From Bacteroidales bacterium (GTDB taxonomy: Bacteria > Bacteroidota > Bacteroidia > Bacteroidales > P3), in NCBI GenBank assembly GCA_024400545.1, contig JAKSMO010000018.1, forward strand, positions 1 to 42,433: 42,433 nt of DNA. Reading direction: 5' to 3'. The notes under the pieces were generated by a model. It saw only the letters and a program-made list of their open reading frames with translations, searched no databases and was not told where the DNA came from. The translations under genes and the position numbers were made by a program. This document shows, piece by piece, positions 8,703 through 16,730 of this stretch (the first letter of the stretch is position 1; the number at the start of each line of letters is the position of its first letter).

Positions 8703-9641
8703 GTGAAAATAGTCGAAGCCATAGAACTCTTTGCCACCTATATCGGCAGTGAACGTCGATTGGCCGAAGGAACTTTGAAGTATTATGTCAAGGTTTCTCA
8801 AGAACTTAGCGACTATTTATGCGAACAAAAGATAACAACAATCGAGGAAATAACAGCCAACGATATTCGGGGATGGATGATGTCGCAGATTGATCAGGGT
8901 ACGGCAGCTAGCACCATAGTAAAAAAGACCGCAGCACTACGGTCTTTGTTCAAATATCTACTCAAAGAAAAGTATCTGCACAACGACATTATGGTAAAAA
9001 TAGCGCCTCCTAAAACCCCTAAAAGGCTGCCTGTCTTCTTTCGGGAAAGCGAGGCCGAACATATATACGATGACCGCTACCCTGATACATTTGACGGGGA
9101 AACGCATAAACTGGTACTGCGAATGCTTTACGAAACGGGCATGCGCCGTTCAGAATTGGCCATGCTACCATTGGGCAATATCGACTTTTCTGCCCGCACC
9201 ATCAAAGTACGTGGCAAAAGAAACAAAGAGCGCATTATTCCTATCGAAAATGAACTTGCAAACAATATTTCGCGATATATTGCGTTACGTAATCAAGTAC
9301 TCGCCGAGCGAGAGAGTCTAGAACCCACTGAAAGGTTGCTGGTGAACGGGAAAGGAAAACCGCTAAGCGATGGCATGATCTACAAAATTGTGCAAAGATA
9401 TATGTCGGGACTTAGCGACGCCGACCGCACAAGTCCACATGTTTTCCGCCACTCATTTGCCACCCACATGCTGAACGAAGGTGCAAACATTGACGCCATC
9501 AAAGAGCTTTTGGGCCACAGCGACCTGACTGCCACCGAGGTTTACACCCACGTGACAAGAGAACATTTGAAAGAGACTTATAAACATGCCCATCCAAGGG
9601 CAACTAAAAATAAGGAGGTTAATTATGATAACAACAATTAA
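8703..9641 (+). CDS. xerC: Tyrosine recombinase XerC/XerD family
   Basis: A 312-residue site-specific recombinase of the Xer type, which resolves chromosome dimers at dif. The N-terminal SAM-like core-binding domain (about 1-95) is followed by the catalytic domain with Arg in YETGMRRSELA, the beta-hairpin Lys in KVRGKRNKERIIPI, the HxxR pair in HVFRHSFATHML, the GHSDL histidine, and the nucleophile Tyr in TATEVYTHV. I place the start at GTG 8703 rather than TTG 8685, because the -7 promoter element covers 8690-8697 and the resulting N-terminus (MKIVEAIELFATYIG) fits the family. The 3' end overlaps hpf. Xer next to hpf and rpsU is a recurrent Bacteroidales neighbourhood. XerC versus XerD cannot be fixed by eye. 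Confidence 0.9.
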   Translation: MKIVEAIELFATYIGSERRLAEGTLKYYVKVSQELSDYLCEQKITTIEEITANDIRGWMMSQIDQGTAASTIVKKTAALRSLFKYLLKEKYLHNDIMVKIAPPKTPKRLPVFFRESEAEHIYDDRYPDTFDGETHKLVLRMLYETGMRRSELAMLPLGNIDFSARTIKVRGKRNKERIIPIENELANNISRYIALRNQVLAERESLEPTERLLVNGKGKPLSDGMIYKIVQRYMSGLSDADRTSPHVFRHSFATHMLNEGANIDAIKELLGHSDLTATEVYTHVTREHLKETYKHAHPRATKNKEVNYDNNN

Positions 9642-9921
9642 TGCCGTGAAATTCAAGGCTGACGAGAAATTGGAGAAGTTTGTTGATGAGAAAATCGCCA
9701 AACTGGATCGCCTGATCGACAATGCAACCAAATGCGAAGTAATCTTGAAGGTGGACAAACCCGAAAGCGACAACAACAAGATTGCCGAAATTTCGCTCAA
9801 TCTCCCTGGCCAAACCCTATTCAACAGCAAGCAGGCCAATACTTTTGAGGAAGCTGTGGCAGAATGCGTTGACGCAATGAAAGTTCAAATTGAAAAGTAT
9901 AAGGAGCGCTACAACAAGTAG
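9625..9921 (+). CDS. hpf: Ribosome hibernation-promoting factor, short form (HPF/YfiA)
   Basis: This 98-residue protein has the HPF/RaiA beta-alpha-beta fold pattern (INAVKFKADEKLEKFVDEKI, then CEVILKVD, IAEISLNLPGQTLF and a C-terminal amphipathic helix). It binds the ribosomal decoding region in stationary phase and blocks translation. I chose the ATG at 9625 because AAGGAGG lies 7 bases upstream; a longer frame from 9586 would add 13 residues not seen in the family. The gene overlaps xerC by 17 bases, and the strong Shine-Dalgarno sits inside xerC. It lacks the C-terminal dimerisation domain of long HPF, so it should act as the short form. A hairpin follows at 9946-9975. Confidence 0.93.
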   Translation: MITTINAVKFKADEKLEKFVDEKIAKLDRLIDNATKCEVILKVDKPESDNNKIAEISLNLPGQTLFNSKQANTFEEAVAECVDAMKVQIEKYKERYNK

Positions 9922-9945
9922 CCCACTATGATGTGCTCCTGAACA

Positions 9946-9975
9946 AAGAGGCTCGCCTAGAATGGCGAGCCTCTT
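9946..9975. terminator. Hairpin between hpf and phzF-like gene
   Basis: AAGAGGCTCGCC pairs perfectly with GGCGAGCCTCTT around a 6-base loop. It separates two convergent genes and may serve both strands, although the T-tract is weak. Confidence 0.7.
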
Positions 9976-9979
9976 GTCA

Positions 9980-10816
9980 TTAATCTAATACCAAACCTTT
10001 GCCTCCAACCATCACCTCATCAATCTCATCATTATTTACAATAAGTTGGACTTCTATGCGCGACGGTTTCCCCATTGACAATCCCTGCTCAAAAACGTAT
10101 TTAGTCCGCTTTGAATAATAACGATGAAGATAACAAGCCAACGCACAATTGGATGTGCCAGTTGCCGACTCTTCATCAATATCATATCGTGGTGCAAAAT
10201 TACGACAAACAGCGATTCTTTCAGCTTCGTCAACTATCGAAAAGGCATGAACCGACACTACGTCCTGTTTGGTGTTCAGCTTTATCATCTCGGCAAAGTT
10301 GGGCTGCAATGTGTCAAGATGTTCCGCTGTATCGATTGGCACAAATACATCTCGGAGCCCTGTAGAAACAACTTGAATGGGGAAACGAGTGTCAATCCAC
10401 TGAGATTGCAAACAACAATCAAAGTCGGATGGAATATATTTATCATAAAAAACCGGCTTAGACTGCTCCATCATCACTGTGCCATCTTCTTCAATCACAA
10501 TCTTCATCACTCCAGCCAAAGTTTCTATTGAATAATTACCCGGTCTGACCAACCCTTTTTTCTGCATAAGAACAAATGTGGCTATTGTGGCATGACCACA
10601 TAGTGGCACTTCGGCCACTGGGGTGAAATACTCCAACCGATAATCTGCCACTTTTGAGGTTTGCACAAATACCGTTTCGGAGAAACCTAAGCGAGCCGCT
10701 TCCTCCTGTTTCTCTTGACGCGAATAATCGTCACCGCTGAGTGACACCCCGGCCAGATTACCACCATTGCCATCTTTACAAAAGGCCAAGACTGTATATA
10801 TTTTATCTTTCTTCAT
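9980..10816 (-). CDS. PhzF-family isomerase
   Basis: A 278-residue member of the PhzF/diaminopimelate epimerase-like fold family. The conserved elements are GGNLAGVSL near the N-terminus, the catalytic glutamate E47 in GFSETVF, the strand YFTPVAEVPLCGHATIATF, and a second-lobe block with ESATGTSNCALACYL plus the SRIEVQ segment near the C-terminus. In PhzF this fold isomerises trans-2,3-dihydro-3-hydroxyanthranilate, but most family members are of unknown substrate, and no phenazine genes are present here. It is a monocistronic unit between two hairpins. Confidence 0.88.
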   Translation of the reverse strand: MKKDKIYTVLAFCKDGNGGNLAGVSLSGDDYSRQEKQEEAARLGFSETVFVQTSKVADYRLEYFTPVAEVPLCGHATIATFVLMQKKGLVRPGNYSIETLAGVMKIVIEEDGTVMMEQSKPVFYDKYIPSDFDCCLQSQWIDTRFPIQVVSTGLRDVFVPIDTAEHLDTLQPNFAEMIKLNTKQDVVSVHAFSIVDEAERIAVCRNFAPRYDIDEESATGTSNCALACYLHRYYSKRTKYVFEQGLSMGKPSRIEVQLIVNNDEIDEVMVGGKGLVLD

Positions 10817-10840
10817 AGCGCAGATTATGATTATTAATCA

Positions 10841-10876
10841 AAAGAAGGGCAACTCTATAAAGAATTGCCCTTCTTT
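10841..10876. terminator. Rho-independent terminator downstream of rpsU
   Basis: AAAGAAGGGCAA and TTGCCCTTCTTT form a 12-bp stem with T-rich flanks in both directions. Orientation of genes makes it the terminator of the rpmB-rpsU unit on the minus strand. Confidence 0.8.
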
Positions 10877-10899
10877 TTGTGATACGTGCGGACTCAAGA

Positions 10900-11097
10900 C
10901 TATTTGTCAAGTTCCTGCTGACGCAGGTGCTGAACATAGATAGCTTTTTGTCTGCGCTCTCTGTTCACTACAGAAGGCTTGGTAAATTTCTGACGCTCGC
11001 GGAGTTCTTTCACGACACCAGTTTTTTCAAATTTTCTTTTGAGTTTCTTGAGGGCTCTCTCAATGTTTTCGCCTTCTTTAATAGGAACTACGATCAT
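10900..11097 (-). CDS. rpsU: 30S ribosomal protein S21
   Basis: A 65-residue, highly basic small-subunit protein. The N-terminus MIVVPIKEGENIERALKKLK and the RKFEKTGVVKELRERQKF block are the S21 signature; the C-terminal extension ending in QHLRQQELDK is usual for Bacteroidota. It lies 68 bases after rpmB on the same strand and is followed by a strong hairpin. Bacteroidota ribosomes sequester the anti-Shine-Dalgarno with S21 and partner proteins, which fits the scarcity of Shine-Dalgarno sequences in this window. Confidence 0.96.
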   Translation of the reverse strand: MIVVPIKEGENIERALKKLKRKFEKTGVVKELRERQKFTKPSVVNRERRQKAIYVQHLRQQELDK

Positions 11098-11165
11098 GTT
11101 AAATACCTCTTTCTTGTTAAGGATTGATAAAAATTGTTTATTAAGACCTTGTATGTCTTCTAAAG

Positions 11166-11405
11166 TTAGAATTTCAGGTGACCCTGAGCAGCTGCATCGT
11201 TAAGAGCGGCAAGGATGCCTTTCTTGTTGATGATACGCATACCTTTAGCACTAACCTTAAGGGTAATCCACATATCCTCTTCGGGAATGTAGAATTTCTT
11301 GGTCTGGAGGTTAGGAGCGAAAGTGCGCTTGGTGTGGATGCGGGAGTGGGAAACGTTGTTACCAGTGATAACGTGTTTGCCAGTAATTTCACAAATCTTT
11401 GACAT
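11166..11405 (-). CDS. rpmB: 50S ribosomal protein L28
   Basis: A 79-residue ribosomal protein. MSKICEITGKHVITGNNVSH and the SRIHTKRTFAPNLQTKKF block, followed by WITLKVSAKGMRIINKKGI, identify L28. The zinc-type cysteine pairs found in some L28 forms are absent (only one Cys), so it is the zinc-independent form. In many Bacteroidota rpmB is followed by rpmG and a small DUF4295 gene; here rpsU follows instead. Confidence 0.96.
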   Translation of the reverse strand: MSKICEITGKHVITGNNVSHSRIHTKRTFAPNLQTKKFYIPEEDMWITLKVSAKGMRIINKKGILAALNDAAAQGHLKF

Positions 11406-11692
11406 AATTGATATACTTTTTTGTTGTTTATTTACGTTATTTATGAGTGCTTTTTTTGTCGAAAAGCGGGTGCAAAAGTCGGACTTTTTTTTGAATTGGC
11501 AAAACTTTTCGGCCTCTCAAATTGGCAAAAAAATATTTTTTAACATTCTTTAAAATACAAAATTATATTTATCAACAAGATACAATAAATCTAAAAATAA
11601 ACTTTAACATTATTTTTTCAAGTAGTTATAACACAATAACCTGTTCAGAACGCCCAAAATAACCCTTATTTTTCAAAAATTAGCCCTTTTCA

Positions 11693-12739
11693 ATGTTCTC
11701 AGAAAAACTCATAAACTGGTATGGCGAATTTGGTAGAAATTTGCCTTGGCGAAACACCAATAACCCCTATTATATATGGCTTTCGGAAATTATTTTACAA
11801 CAAACTCGCATTGAGCAAGGCCGTAGTTACTACGACCACTTCATCACTCAATACCCTACTGTAACCGATTTAGCGAATGCCACAGAAGAACAAGTGCTAA
11901 AAAGCTGGCAGGGCCTAGGGTACTACTCTCGAGCGCGCAACCTTCATGCTGCCGCTCAATATATAGCTAACGATCTTTGTGGGACATTTCCTGATTCTTA
12001 CCAAGGCATCTTAAAACTAAAGGGTGTGGGGAAATACACCGCTGCGGCTATTGCATCTTTTGCATTTAAGCTACCCTACCCCGTAATCGACGGTAACGTT
12101 TATCGATTCATTGCAAGGAAGTTCGGAATCTACACCCCAATAGGCACTGAGCAATCATACCGTGAGTTCGAAAAGCTCCTATTGAATTTAATCGATGTCA
12201 AACAGCCAGACGTTTTTAATCAGGCCATCATGGATTTCGGATCCACCTATTGCAAACCAACAGGAAGCGACTGCGAGCATTGTATATTTCGAGAAGAGTG
12301 CGTAGCTTTTAAGGAAAATAAAGTTGACCTATTGCCTGTTAAACCACAAAAAATCAAAATTATTGAACGCTATTTTTATTATATCGACGTGACCTTCGAT
12401 GGAAAGAGGCTTATGCAGCAACGAGCATCGGGCGATATTTGGCAAGGACTATATGAATTACCTTTATACGAGTCGCCGGAAGCCATCAATCCAGCAAACG
12501 AGCATCAACATATCAACGACATATTATCATCCTGGTTTGGCGAAGCCCCTAAAGAATTAGTTGCCGGACCCGAATACAAGCACCAACTAACCCACCGCAC
12601 CATTATTGCAAGATTTTTCAAGGCTAAATACGACCATTCGCTGTCTCAAATCCCTCCAAAAATGATGATTGTGGATGCCGACGAACAAAAATCTCTACCG
12701 ATTTCGCGTTTGATAGACAGGTATTTGTCCAAATTGTGA
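11693..12739 (+). CDS. mutY: A/G-specific adenine glycosylase MutY
   Basis: MutY removes adenine mispaired with 8-oxoguanine. The 348-residue protein has the catalytic glutamate E32 in WLSEIILQQT, the helix-hairpin-helix LKGVGKYTAAAI (109-120), the catalytic aspartate D133 in PVIDGNVYRF, and the 4Fe-4S cluster cysteines C187-x6-C194-x2-C197-x5-C203. The C-terminal NUDIX-like domain (about 225-348; YYIDVTFDGKRLMQQRASGD and KHQLTHRTI) recognises 8-oxoG. Upstream is 287 bases of AT-rich DNA with no other gene. ssb follows after its own promoter. Confidence 0.96.
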   Translation: MFSEKLINWYGEFGRNLPWRNTNNPYYIWLSEIILQQTRIEQGRSYYDHFITQYPTVTDLANATEEQVLKSWQGLGYYSRARNLHAAAQYIANDLCGTFPDSYQGILKLKGVGKYTAAAIASFAFKLPYPVIDGNVYRFIARKFGIYTPIGTEQSYREFEKLLLNLIDVKQPDVFNQAIMDFGSTYCKPTGSDCEHCIFREECVAFKENKVDLLPVKPQKIKIIERYFYYIDVTFDGKRLMQQRASGDIWQGLYELPLYESPEAINPANEHQHINDILSSWFGEAPKELVAGPEYKHQLTHRTIIARFFKAKYDHSLSQIPPKMMIVDADEQKSLPISRLIDRYLSKL

Positions 12740-12750
12740 ATATCTTTATC

Positions 12751-12780
12751 TTTGCAGTTGTGCAAAAAGTATTATCTTTG
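12751..12780 (+). promoter_or_regulatory. ssb promoter
   Basis: TTTG at 12751-12754 and TATCTTTG at 12773-12780 are spaced by 18 bases, close to the Bacteroidota -33/-7 consensus. A second TATCTTTG (12747-12754) overlaps the upstream box, so two start sites are possible. Confidence 0.6.
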
Positions 12781-12849
12781 CAATCTAAAACGCCAAAAAT
12801 GGCATGAAGAATATTAATAGTATATAATTATATTTAAGGTAAAAAGACT

Positions 12850-13296
12850 ATGGTAGGAGTAAACAAAGTTATTCTGATTGGTAATTTAGGCAAGAACCCC
12901 GATGTTGTGGCCTTTCCTCAAGACCGACATGACGAAACTTCAAATGTGGTAAAGAAGGCATCATTCCCCTTGGCCACCACCGAATACAGAAAAAATCGCT
13001 CAGGAGAGCGTGTAGAACAAACCGAATGGCATAATGTGGTATGCTGGCGCACATTGGCAGAAATTGCAGAAAAAATCTTGCGCAAAGGTACACAAATCTA
13101 TGTGGAGGGAAAACTGCAAACCCGCTCTTGGGAAGACAAGGAAGGTAACAAACGTTATATCACTGAAGTTGTTGCTGACAATTTCACCGTTTTGGCCAAC
13201 AAGAACCGTCCCGACGAAGCAAACGACCGTGAGCACGACCCTCTTTGCGCTATTTTAAACAACGACACCGAACCCCTTGGTGATCTTCCTTTCTAA
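12850..13296 (+). CDS. ssb: Single-stranded DNA-binding protein SSB
   Basis: A 148-residue SSB. The OB fold covers about residues 1-115 (NKVILIGNLGKNPDV, SFPLATTEYRKNRSGE, QTEWHNVVCWRTLAEIAEKI, GTQIYVEGKLQTRSWEDKEG). The short linker ends in the protein-interaction tip EPLGDLPF, which recruits repair and replication proteins. The central insert PQDRHDETSNVVKK is longer than in E. coli. mutY and ssb neighbour each other in many Bacteroidales. Confidence 0.95.
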   Translation: MVGVNKVILIGNLGKNPDVVAFPQDRHDETSNVVKKASFPLATTEYRKNRSGERVEQTEWHNVVCWRTLAEIAEKILRKGTQIYVEGKLQTRSWEDKEGNKRYITEVVADNFTVLANKNRPDEANDREHDPLCAILNNDTEPLGDLPF

Positions 13297-13313
13297 TAAG
13301 ATCCAAGAATAAT

Positions 13314-13351
13314 AAAAGAGGCTAGTTACACCGTGGCAACTAGCCTCTTTT
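13314..13351. terminator. Bidirectional terminator between ssb and pgi
   Basis: AAAAGAGGCTAGTT pairs with AACTAGCCTCTTTT around a 10-base loop. A-runs on one side and T-runs on the other make it usable by both convergent genes. Confidence 0.85.
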
Positions 13352-13366
13352 AATATTCAAAACAAG

Positions 13367-14674
13367 TTATTCGGCATAACCGGGTTTGCCCAACAAACGG
13401 AACATATTCTTCTTATATGCTTCCACGCCAGGCTGATCGAAAGGATTAACCCCTAGCATATAGCCGCTCACGCCACAAGCAAACTCAAAGAAATAAATAA
13501 GTTGGCCCAATACATACTCACTAACTTCAGGGATTTCTATTCGAAGCACCGGAACGTCGCCATCCTTATGGGCCAAAATTGTTCCAAGCTCTGCATTATG
13601 GTTAATCTCTGTGAGGCTCTTCCCTAACAAATAATTAATCCCATCAAGATTCTGCTCATCTGCCGGAATTACCACCGTGTGACGGGGTTTGGCCACGCTG
13701 AGCACAGTTTCAAACATCAAACGTTCCCCCTCTTGCACATATTGTCCCATGGAGTGCAAATCAGTAGTAAAACTTAGGCTATGAGGCAGAATTCCTTTAC
13801 CTTCCTTTCCTTCACTCTCACCATAAAGTTGCTTCCACCATTCGCTGATATACTTTAGATTGGGGACAAAATTCTCCAAAATCTCAACCTTTCGGCCTCC
13901 ATCATAAAGTATGTTTCGGATTGCGGCATACAGCAGTGCCGGATTGCCCTCCAATGTGTTATCTTTAACACAGATGTCGCGCATATCCCTTGCACCCTGC
14001 AACAACTTTTCAATATCATATCCAGCCATAGCTATGGGCAAAAGGCCTACCGGTGTCAGAACAGAGAATCGGCCACCTACATTATCGGGAATCACATACA
14101 TACGATAGCCCTCTTGTTGTGCAATATCATGAAGCGCACCGCGCTTGGCATCGGTAATAGCCACAATTCTTTCGCATGCTGCTGCCTTTCCATATTTTGC
14201 CTCAAGATGAGATTTGATGATACGGAAAGCTACAGCAGGTTCGGTCGTCGTTCCCGACTTGGAGATCACTGCCACAGAATAGTCCTTTTTATCCAGCAAC
14301 GAAAGCAACTGCTGGTAATAATCTTCACTTAACGTATGCCCGGCATAAACGACAAAGGGGTGTCGCCCAGATTCCATCGAAGCAAACTCAGATTGCAAAG
14401 CCTCTATCACTGCCCGAGCGCCTAAATAGCTACCGCCAATGCCAATCACTACAAAAAGTTGCGATTTTGGAGCAAGGCGTTCTACATCGGCTTTGATATT
14501 CGTAATAATTTCCTGCGAAAGCTCTTGAGGCAGGTTAACCCAACCCAGAAAATCATTACCTTTTCCTGTTCCTTCCAACAAAGTTACTTTTGCCAACAAA
14601 GCTTTTTGACCAGCTTTATCTATGTCAGTTTTAGATATAAACTGCTGTAAATAATCAATATGTAAATTAATCAT
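13367..14674 (-). CDS. pgi: Glucose-6-phosphate isomerase
   Basis: This enzyme interconverts glucose-6-phosphate and fructose-6-phosphate in glycolysis. The 435-residue chain contains GIGGSYLGARAVIEAL (78-93), the sugar-phosphate loop SKSGTTTEPAVAF, GGRFSVLTPVGLLPIAMAG, and the C-terminal GVNPFDQPGVEAYKKNMF. It belongs to the shorter Bacillus/Bacteroides-type clade. The start is set at ATG 14672-14674 (MINLHIDYL): a longer in-frame ORF reaches 14746, but the -7 promoter element at 14717-14724 lies inside that extension, so the extension is not transcribed. Confidence 0.96.
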   Translation of the reverse strand: MINLHIDYLQQFISKTDIDKAGQKALLAKVTLLEGTGKGNDFLGWVNLPQELSQEIITNIKADVERLAPKSQLFVVIGIGGSYLGARAVIEALQSEFASMESGRHPFVVYAGHTLSEDYYQQLLSLLDKKDYSVAVISKSGTTTEPAVAFRIIKSHLEAKYGKAAACERIVAITDAKRGALHDIAQQEGYRMYVIPDNVGGRFSVLTPVGLLPIAMAGYDIEKLLQGARDMRDICVKDNTLEGNPALLYAAIRNILYDGGRKVEILENFVPNLKYISEWWKQLYGESEGKEGKGILPHSLSFTTDLHSMGQYVQEGERLMFETVLSVAKPRHTVVIPADEQNLDGINYLLGKSLTEINHNAELGTILAHKDGDVPVLRIEIPEVSEYVLGQLIYFFEFACGVSGYMLGVNPFDQPGVEAYKKNMFRLLGKPGYAE

Positions 14675-14716
14675 ACTCTTGATATCAATGTTAATAATTG
14701 AACACTTTTGATTTTG

Positions 14717-14724
14717 CAAATATA
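14717..14724 (-). promoter_or_regulatory. -7 element of pgi
   Basis: CAAATATA on the plus strand reads TATATTTG on the minus strand, 43 bases before the pgi start codon. It decides the start codon by excluding the upstream ATG. Confidence 0.5.
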
Positions 14725-14829
14725 TGAAAAAAAAATGTACCGACAAATATTCACACCCAAAATTAACACTTAGCCCCCATACATCAAACTCGATATTTAA
14801 TAAAAAGATATTTAAAATAATATAAAAAG

Positions 14830-14860
14830 TTTGTTGAATTAAAAAAAATATGTAATTTTG
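14830..14860 (+). promoter_or_regulatory. Consensus promoter of the major OmpA-family protein
   Basis: TTTG (14830-14833) and TAATTTTG (14853-14860) are separated by 19 bases, the best match to the Bacteroidota -33/-7 consensus in the window. This fits a strongly expressed gene. Confidence 0.75.
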
Positions 14861-14908
14861 CAGTTTGAAACAAAAAGCAAAATAATATATAACTAAAAGT
14901 ATATCAAA

Positions 14909-16192
14909 ATGTTAAAAAAAGTATCAAGAATTGCAGCTATGTTCTGTTTGCTCGCTTTCGCAGGCAACAGCTATGCTCAGACTGTTGAGGAGCCCATTTA
15001 TCCTCAGTACGGTTTCTGGAGCAATTGGGGTATCGGCGTTAACGGTTCCTTCAATTTCCAGCCTGATGTAAAATCCTTCTTTGGCAATGAGTCCTACAAA
15101 TGGGGTGAAGGTTTCAATGCTGGTTTCGGCCTCCTTCTCCAGAAAGAGATCGATCGTGGCGCTTGGCTCCGTCTCCACTGGAACTATACCGACCTCGCTA
15201 ACTGCGATCGCGACACCACCGCTATCCTCGGCCCTGCCGGTGAAGCTTGGGGTGTTACCAACAAGGAAGCTACCATGGACAAACACATGGCCCTCACTGC
15301 TGAGTACGTTCTCTCTCTGAACAACTCTTTCCACAACTGGAAACCCGAAACCCGCGGCAACCTCTATCTCTTCGCTGGTGGTGGTGTTTTCTGGACCCTC
15401 AACAACTCCCGTGGTGTTGACAACCTCGGTGTTCAGATTGACGGTGGTCTTGGCTTCAGCTACAGAGTTTGCGAACGCAGCATTCTTTTCTGCGAACTTG
15501 AGGCCGACTTCCTCACCAACATCCCCGCTCCTTGGGCATCTCCTTATGGCTGGCACCACACCAACCTCCTCGCTACCGTTGGTTACATCTACAACCTCGG
15601 TGTTACCGCTGCTGACAAAGAACTCATCGCTCAGCGCGCTCTCGTAACCAAAGAGGCTCTCGATGCTCTCGAAGAAGAAAACGATGCTCTGAAGAAAGAA
15701 GTTGCTGACGCAAAAGACAATGAGAAGAAACTTAAGGGTCAGATTGAGCAGCTCCAGAACCAGAACAACCAGGGTCGCGAAGAAGAACTTGCTCGTGCTC
15801 AGCGCGTTTCCGACAGCCTCAATGGCGTCCTCGATCAGCTGAAGAACGACCAGTTGAACTACTATGCTATTCCTTTCTCCGTCCTCTACCCCAACGATGT
15901 ATGGGTAGTTCAGCCCGACGAGATGATCAAGGTTAAGGCTGTTAGCCGCATCATGAAAGACAACCCCGATGTTAAGATCACCGTTGTTGGTTTCTGCGAC
16001 TACACTGCTTCCGACGCTTACAACATGAAGCTCTCTCAGCGTCGTGCTGAAGAGGTTAAACGCCTCATGGTTAAGAAATACGGTATTGATGCTGACCGCA
16101 TCAGCTGCGACTGGAAGGGTAAGACCATTGCCTTTGGTGATATCCACTACGAACTCAACCGTCGTGTATCCTTCTACCGCGTTATTGAATAG
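14909..16192 (+). CDS. Major OmpA-family outer-membrane protein (barrel + coiled coil + OmpA domain)
   Basis: A 427-residue outer-membrane protein. A signal peptide (MLKKVSRIAAMFCLLAFAGN, cleavage after SYA) is followed by an N-terminal beta-barrel-like region (25-235), a predicted coiled coil rich in Glu/Lys/Gln (about 240-310, EALDALEEENDALKKEVADA) and a C-terminal OmpA-like peptidoglycan-binding domain (about 325-427; VVGFCDYTASDAYNMKLSQR, RAEEVKRLMVKKYGID). Codon use is strongly biased to C-ending and a few preferred codons, unlike its neighbours. With the consensus promoter and the strong terminator, this marks one of the most abundant cell proteins, probably linking outer membrane and peptidoglycan. 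Confidence 0.92.
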   Translation: MLKKVSRIAAMFCLLAFAGNSYAQTVEEPIYPQYGFWSNWGIGVNGSFNFQPDVKSFFGNESYKWGEGFNAGFGLLLQKEIDRGAWLRLHWNYTDLANCDRDTTAILGPAGEAWGVTNKEATMDKHMALTAEYVLSLNNSFHNWKPETRGNLYLFAGGGVFWTLNNSRGVDNLGVQIDGGLGFSYRVCERSILFCELEADFLTNIPAPWASPYGWHHTNLLATVGYIYNLGVTAADKELIAQRALVTKEALDALEEENDALKKEVADAKDNEKKLKGQIEQLQNQNNQGREEELARAQRVSDSLNGVLDQLKNDQLNYYAIPFSVLYPNDVWVVQPDEMIKVKAVSRIMKDNPDVKITVVGFCDYTASDAYNMKLSQRRAEEVKRLMVKKYGIDADRISCDWKGKTIAFGDIHYELNRRVSFYRVIE

Positions 16193-16209
16193 TTCTCTCG
16201 AACTATCCT

Positions 16210-16249
16210 AAAAAAGAAAGGCGGCTCAAATGAGCCGCCTTTCTTTTTT
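16210..16249 (+). terminator. Strong Rho-independent terminator after the OmpA gene
   Basis: A 19-bp perfect stem (AAAAAAGAAAGGCGGCTCA / TGAGCCGCCTTTCTTTTTT) with a 2-base loop spacer and a terminal T-run lies 17 bases after the stop codon. Confidence 0.95.
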
Positions 16250-16730
16250 ATCCATCACTCAAGTAAATCAACTTCAAATAATTGGTCATAGGGGATAATG
16301 CAATAAATAATACCCTCTAGCGGAATTAATCCTGCGCATCCTCACCATGTCCATTGGGGATATCGGACGTTGGTCTTAATAATTGCTCTTGCAAATAGAA
16401 CGAGCGCAACGCCGATGAACAGCAATGCCATTCTCCGAATTTGAAAAAGTCTATTCTAGACTCCAGCTTTGCAGCTCTCCCAAGGAAGTATCGGTCATTC
16501 TACGGTGATGCTACGGAGTATGTGCGGTCCATAGAGCGAAGAATCCCCGTAGGATAACCGTAGAATGACCGAAGCATGAACGATGGCAGTGGGTATCTAT
16601 ACCGGAACTTAGGTTCCAATAAGGAAATCCTAAGTCACATTAGGAAATGCAACTTATAGTCGAAATCAAGATGCAGAAAAACTAGAAAAACAAGACTCAA
16701 AATAATGCGGAATCGATTTATCGAAGTCAC
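16250..16730. other. Intergenic region between two OmpA-family genes
   Basis: About 480 bases with no credible reading frame. Its central part carries the 16-bp inverted repeat at 16491-16572. No promoter consensus was found. It is less AT-rich than the other intergenic regions, which suggests it holds something other than spacer DNA. Confidence 0.55.
16491..16572. repeat. Long inverted repeat with nested stem (possible structured RNA or MITE-like remnant)
   Basis: TCGGTCATTCTACGGT (16491-16506) is the exact reverse complement of ACCGTAGAATGACCGA (16557-16572). Inside the 50-base loop CTACGG and CCGTAG can form a second, nested stem. It is too far from a T-run to be a terminator. Confidence 0.6.

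Noticed and set aside
14675-14746. 24-residue N-terminal extension of glucose-6-phosphate isomerase
   Set aside because: It contains the -7 promoter element on the gene's own strand and is absent from the family.
14924-16147. A 407-codon open frame on the minus strand opposite the major OmpA gene
   Set aside because: It follows from the strong codon bias of the OmpA gene, which has a consensus promoter, signal peptide and terminator on the plus strand.
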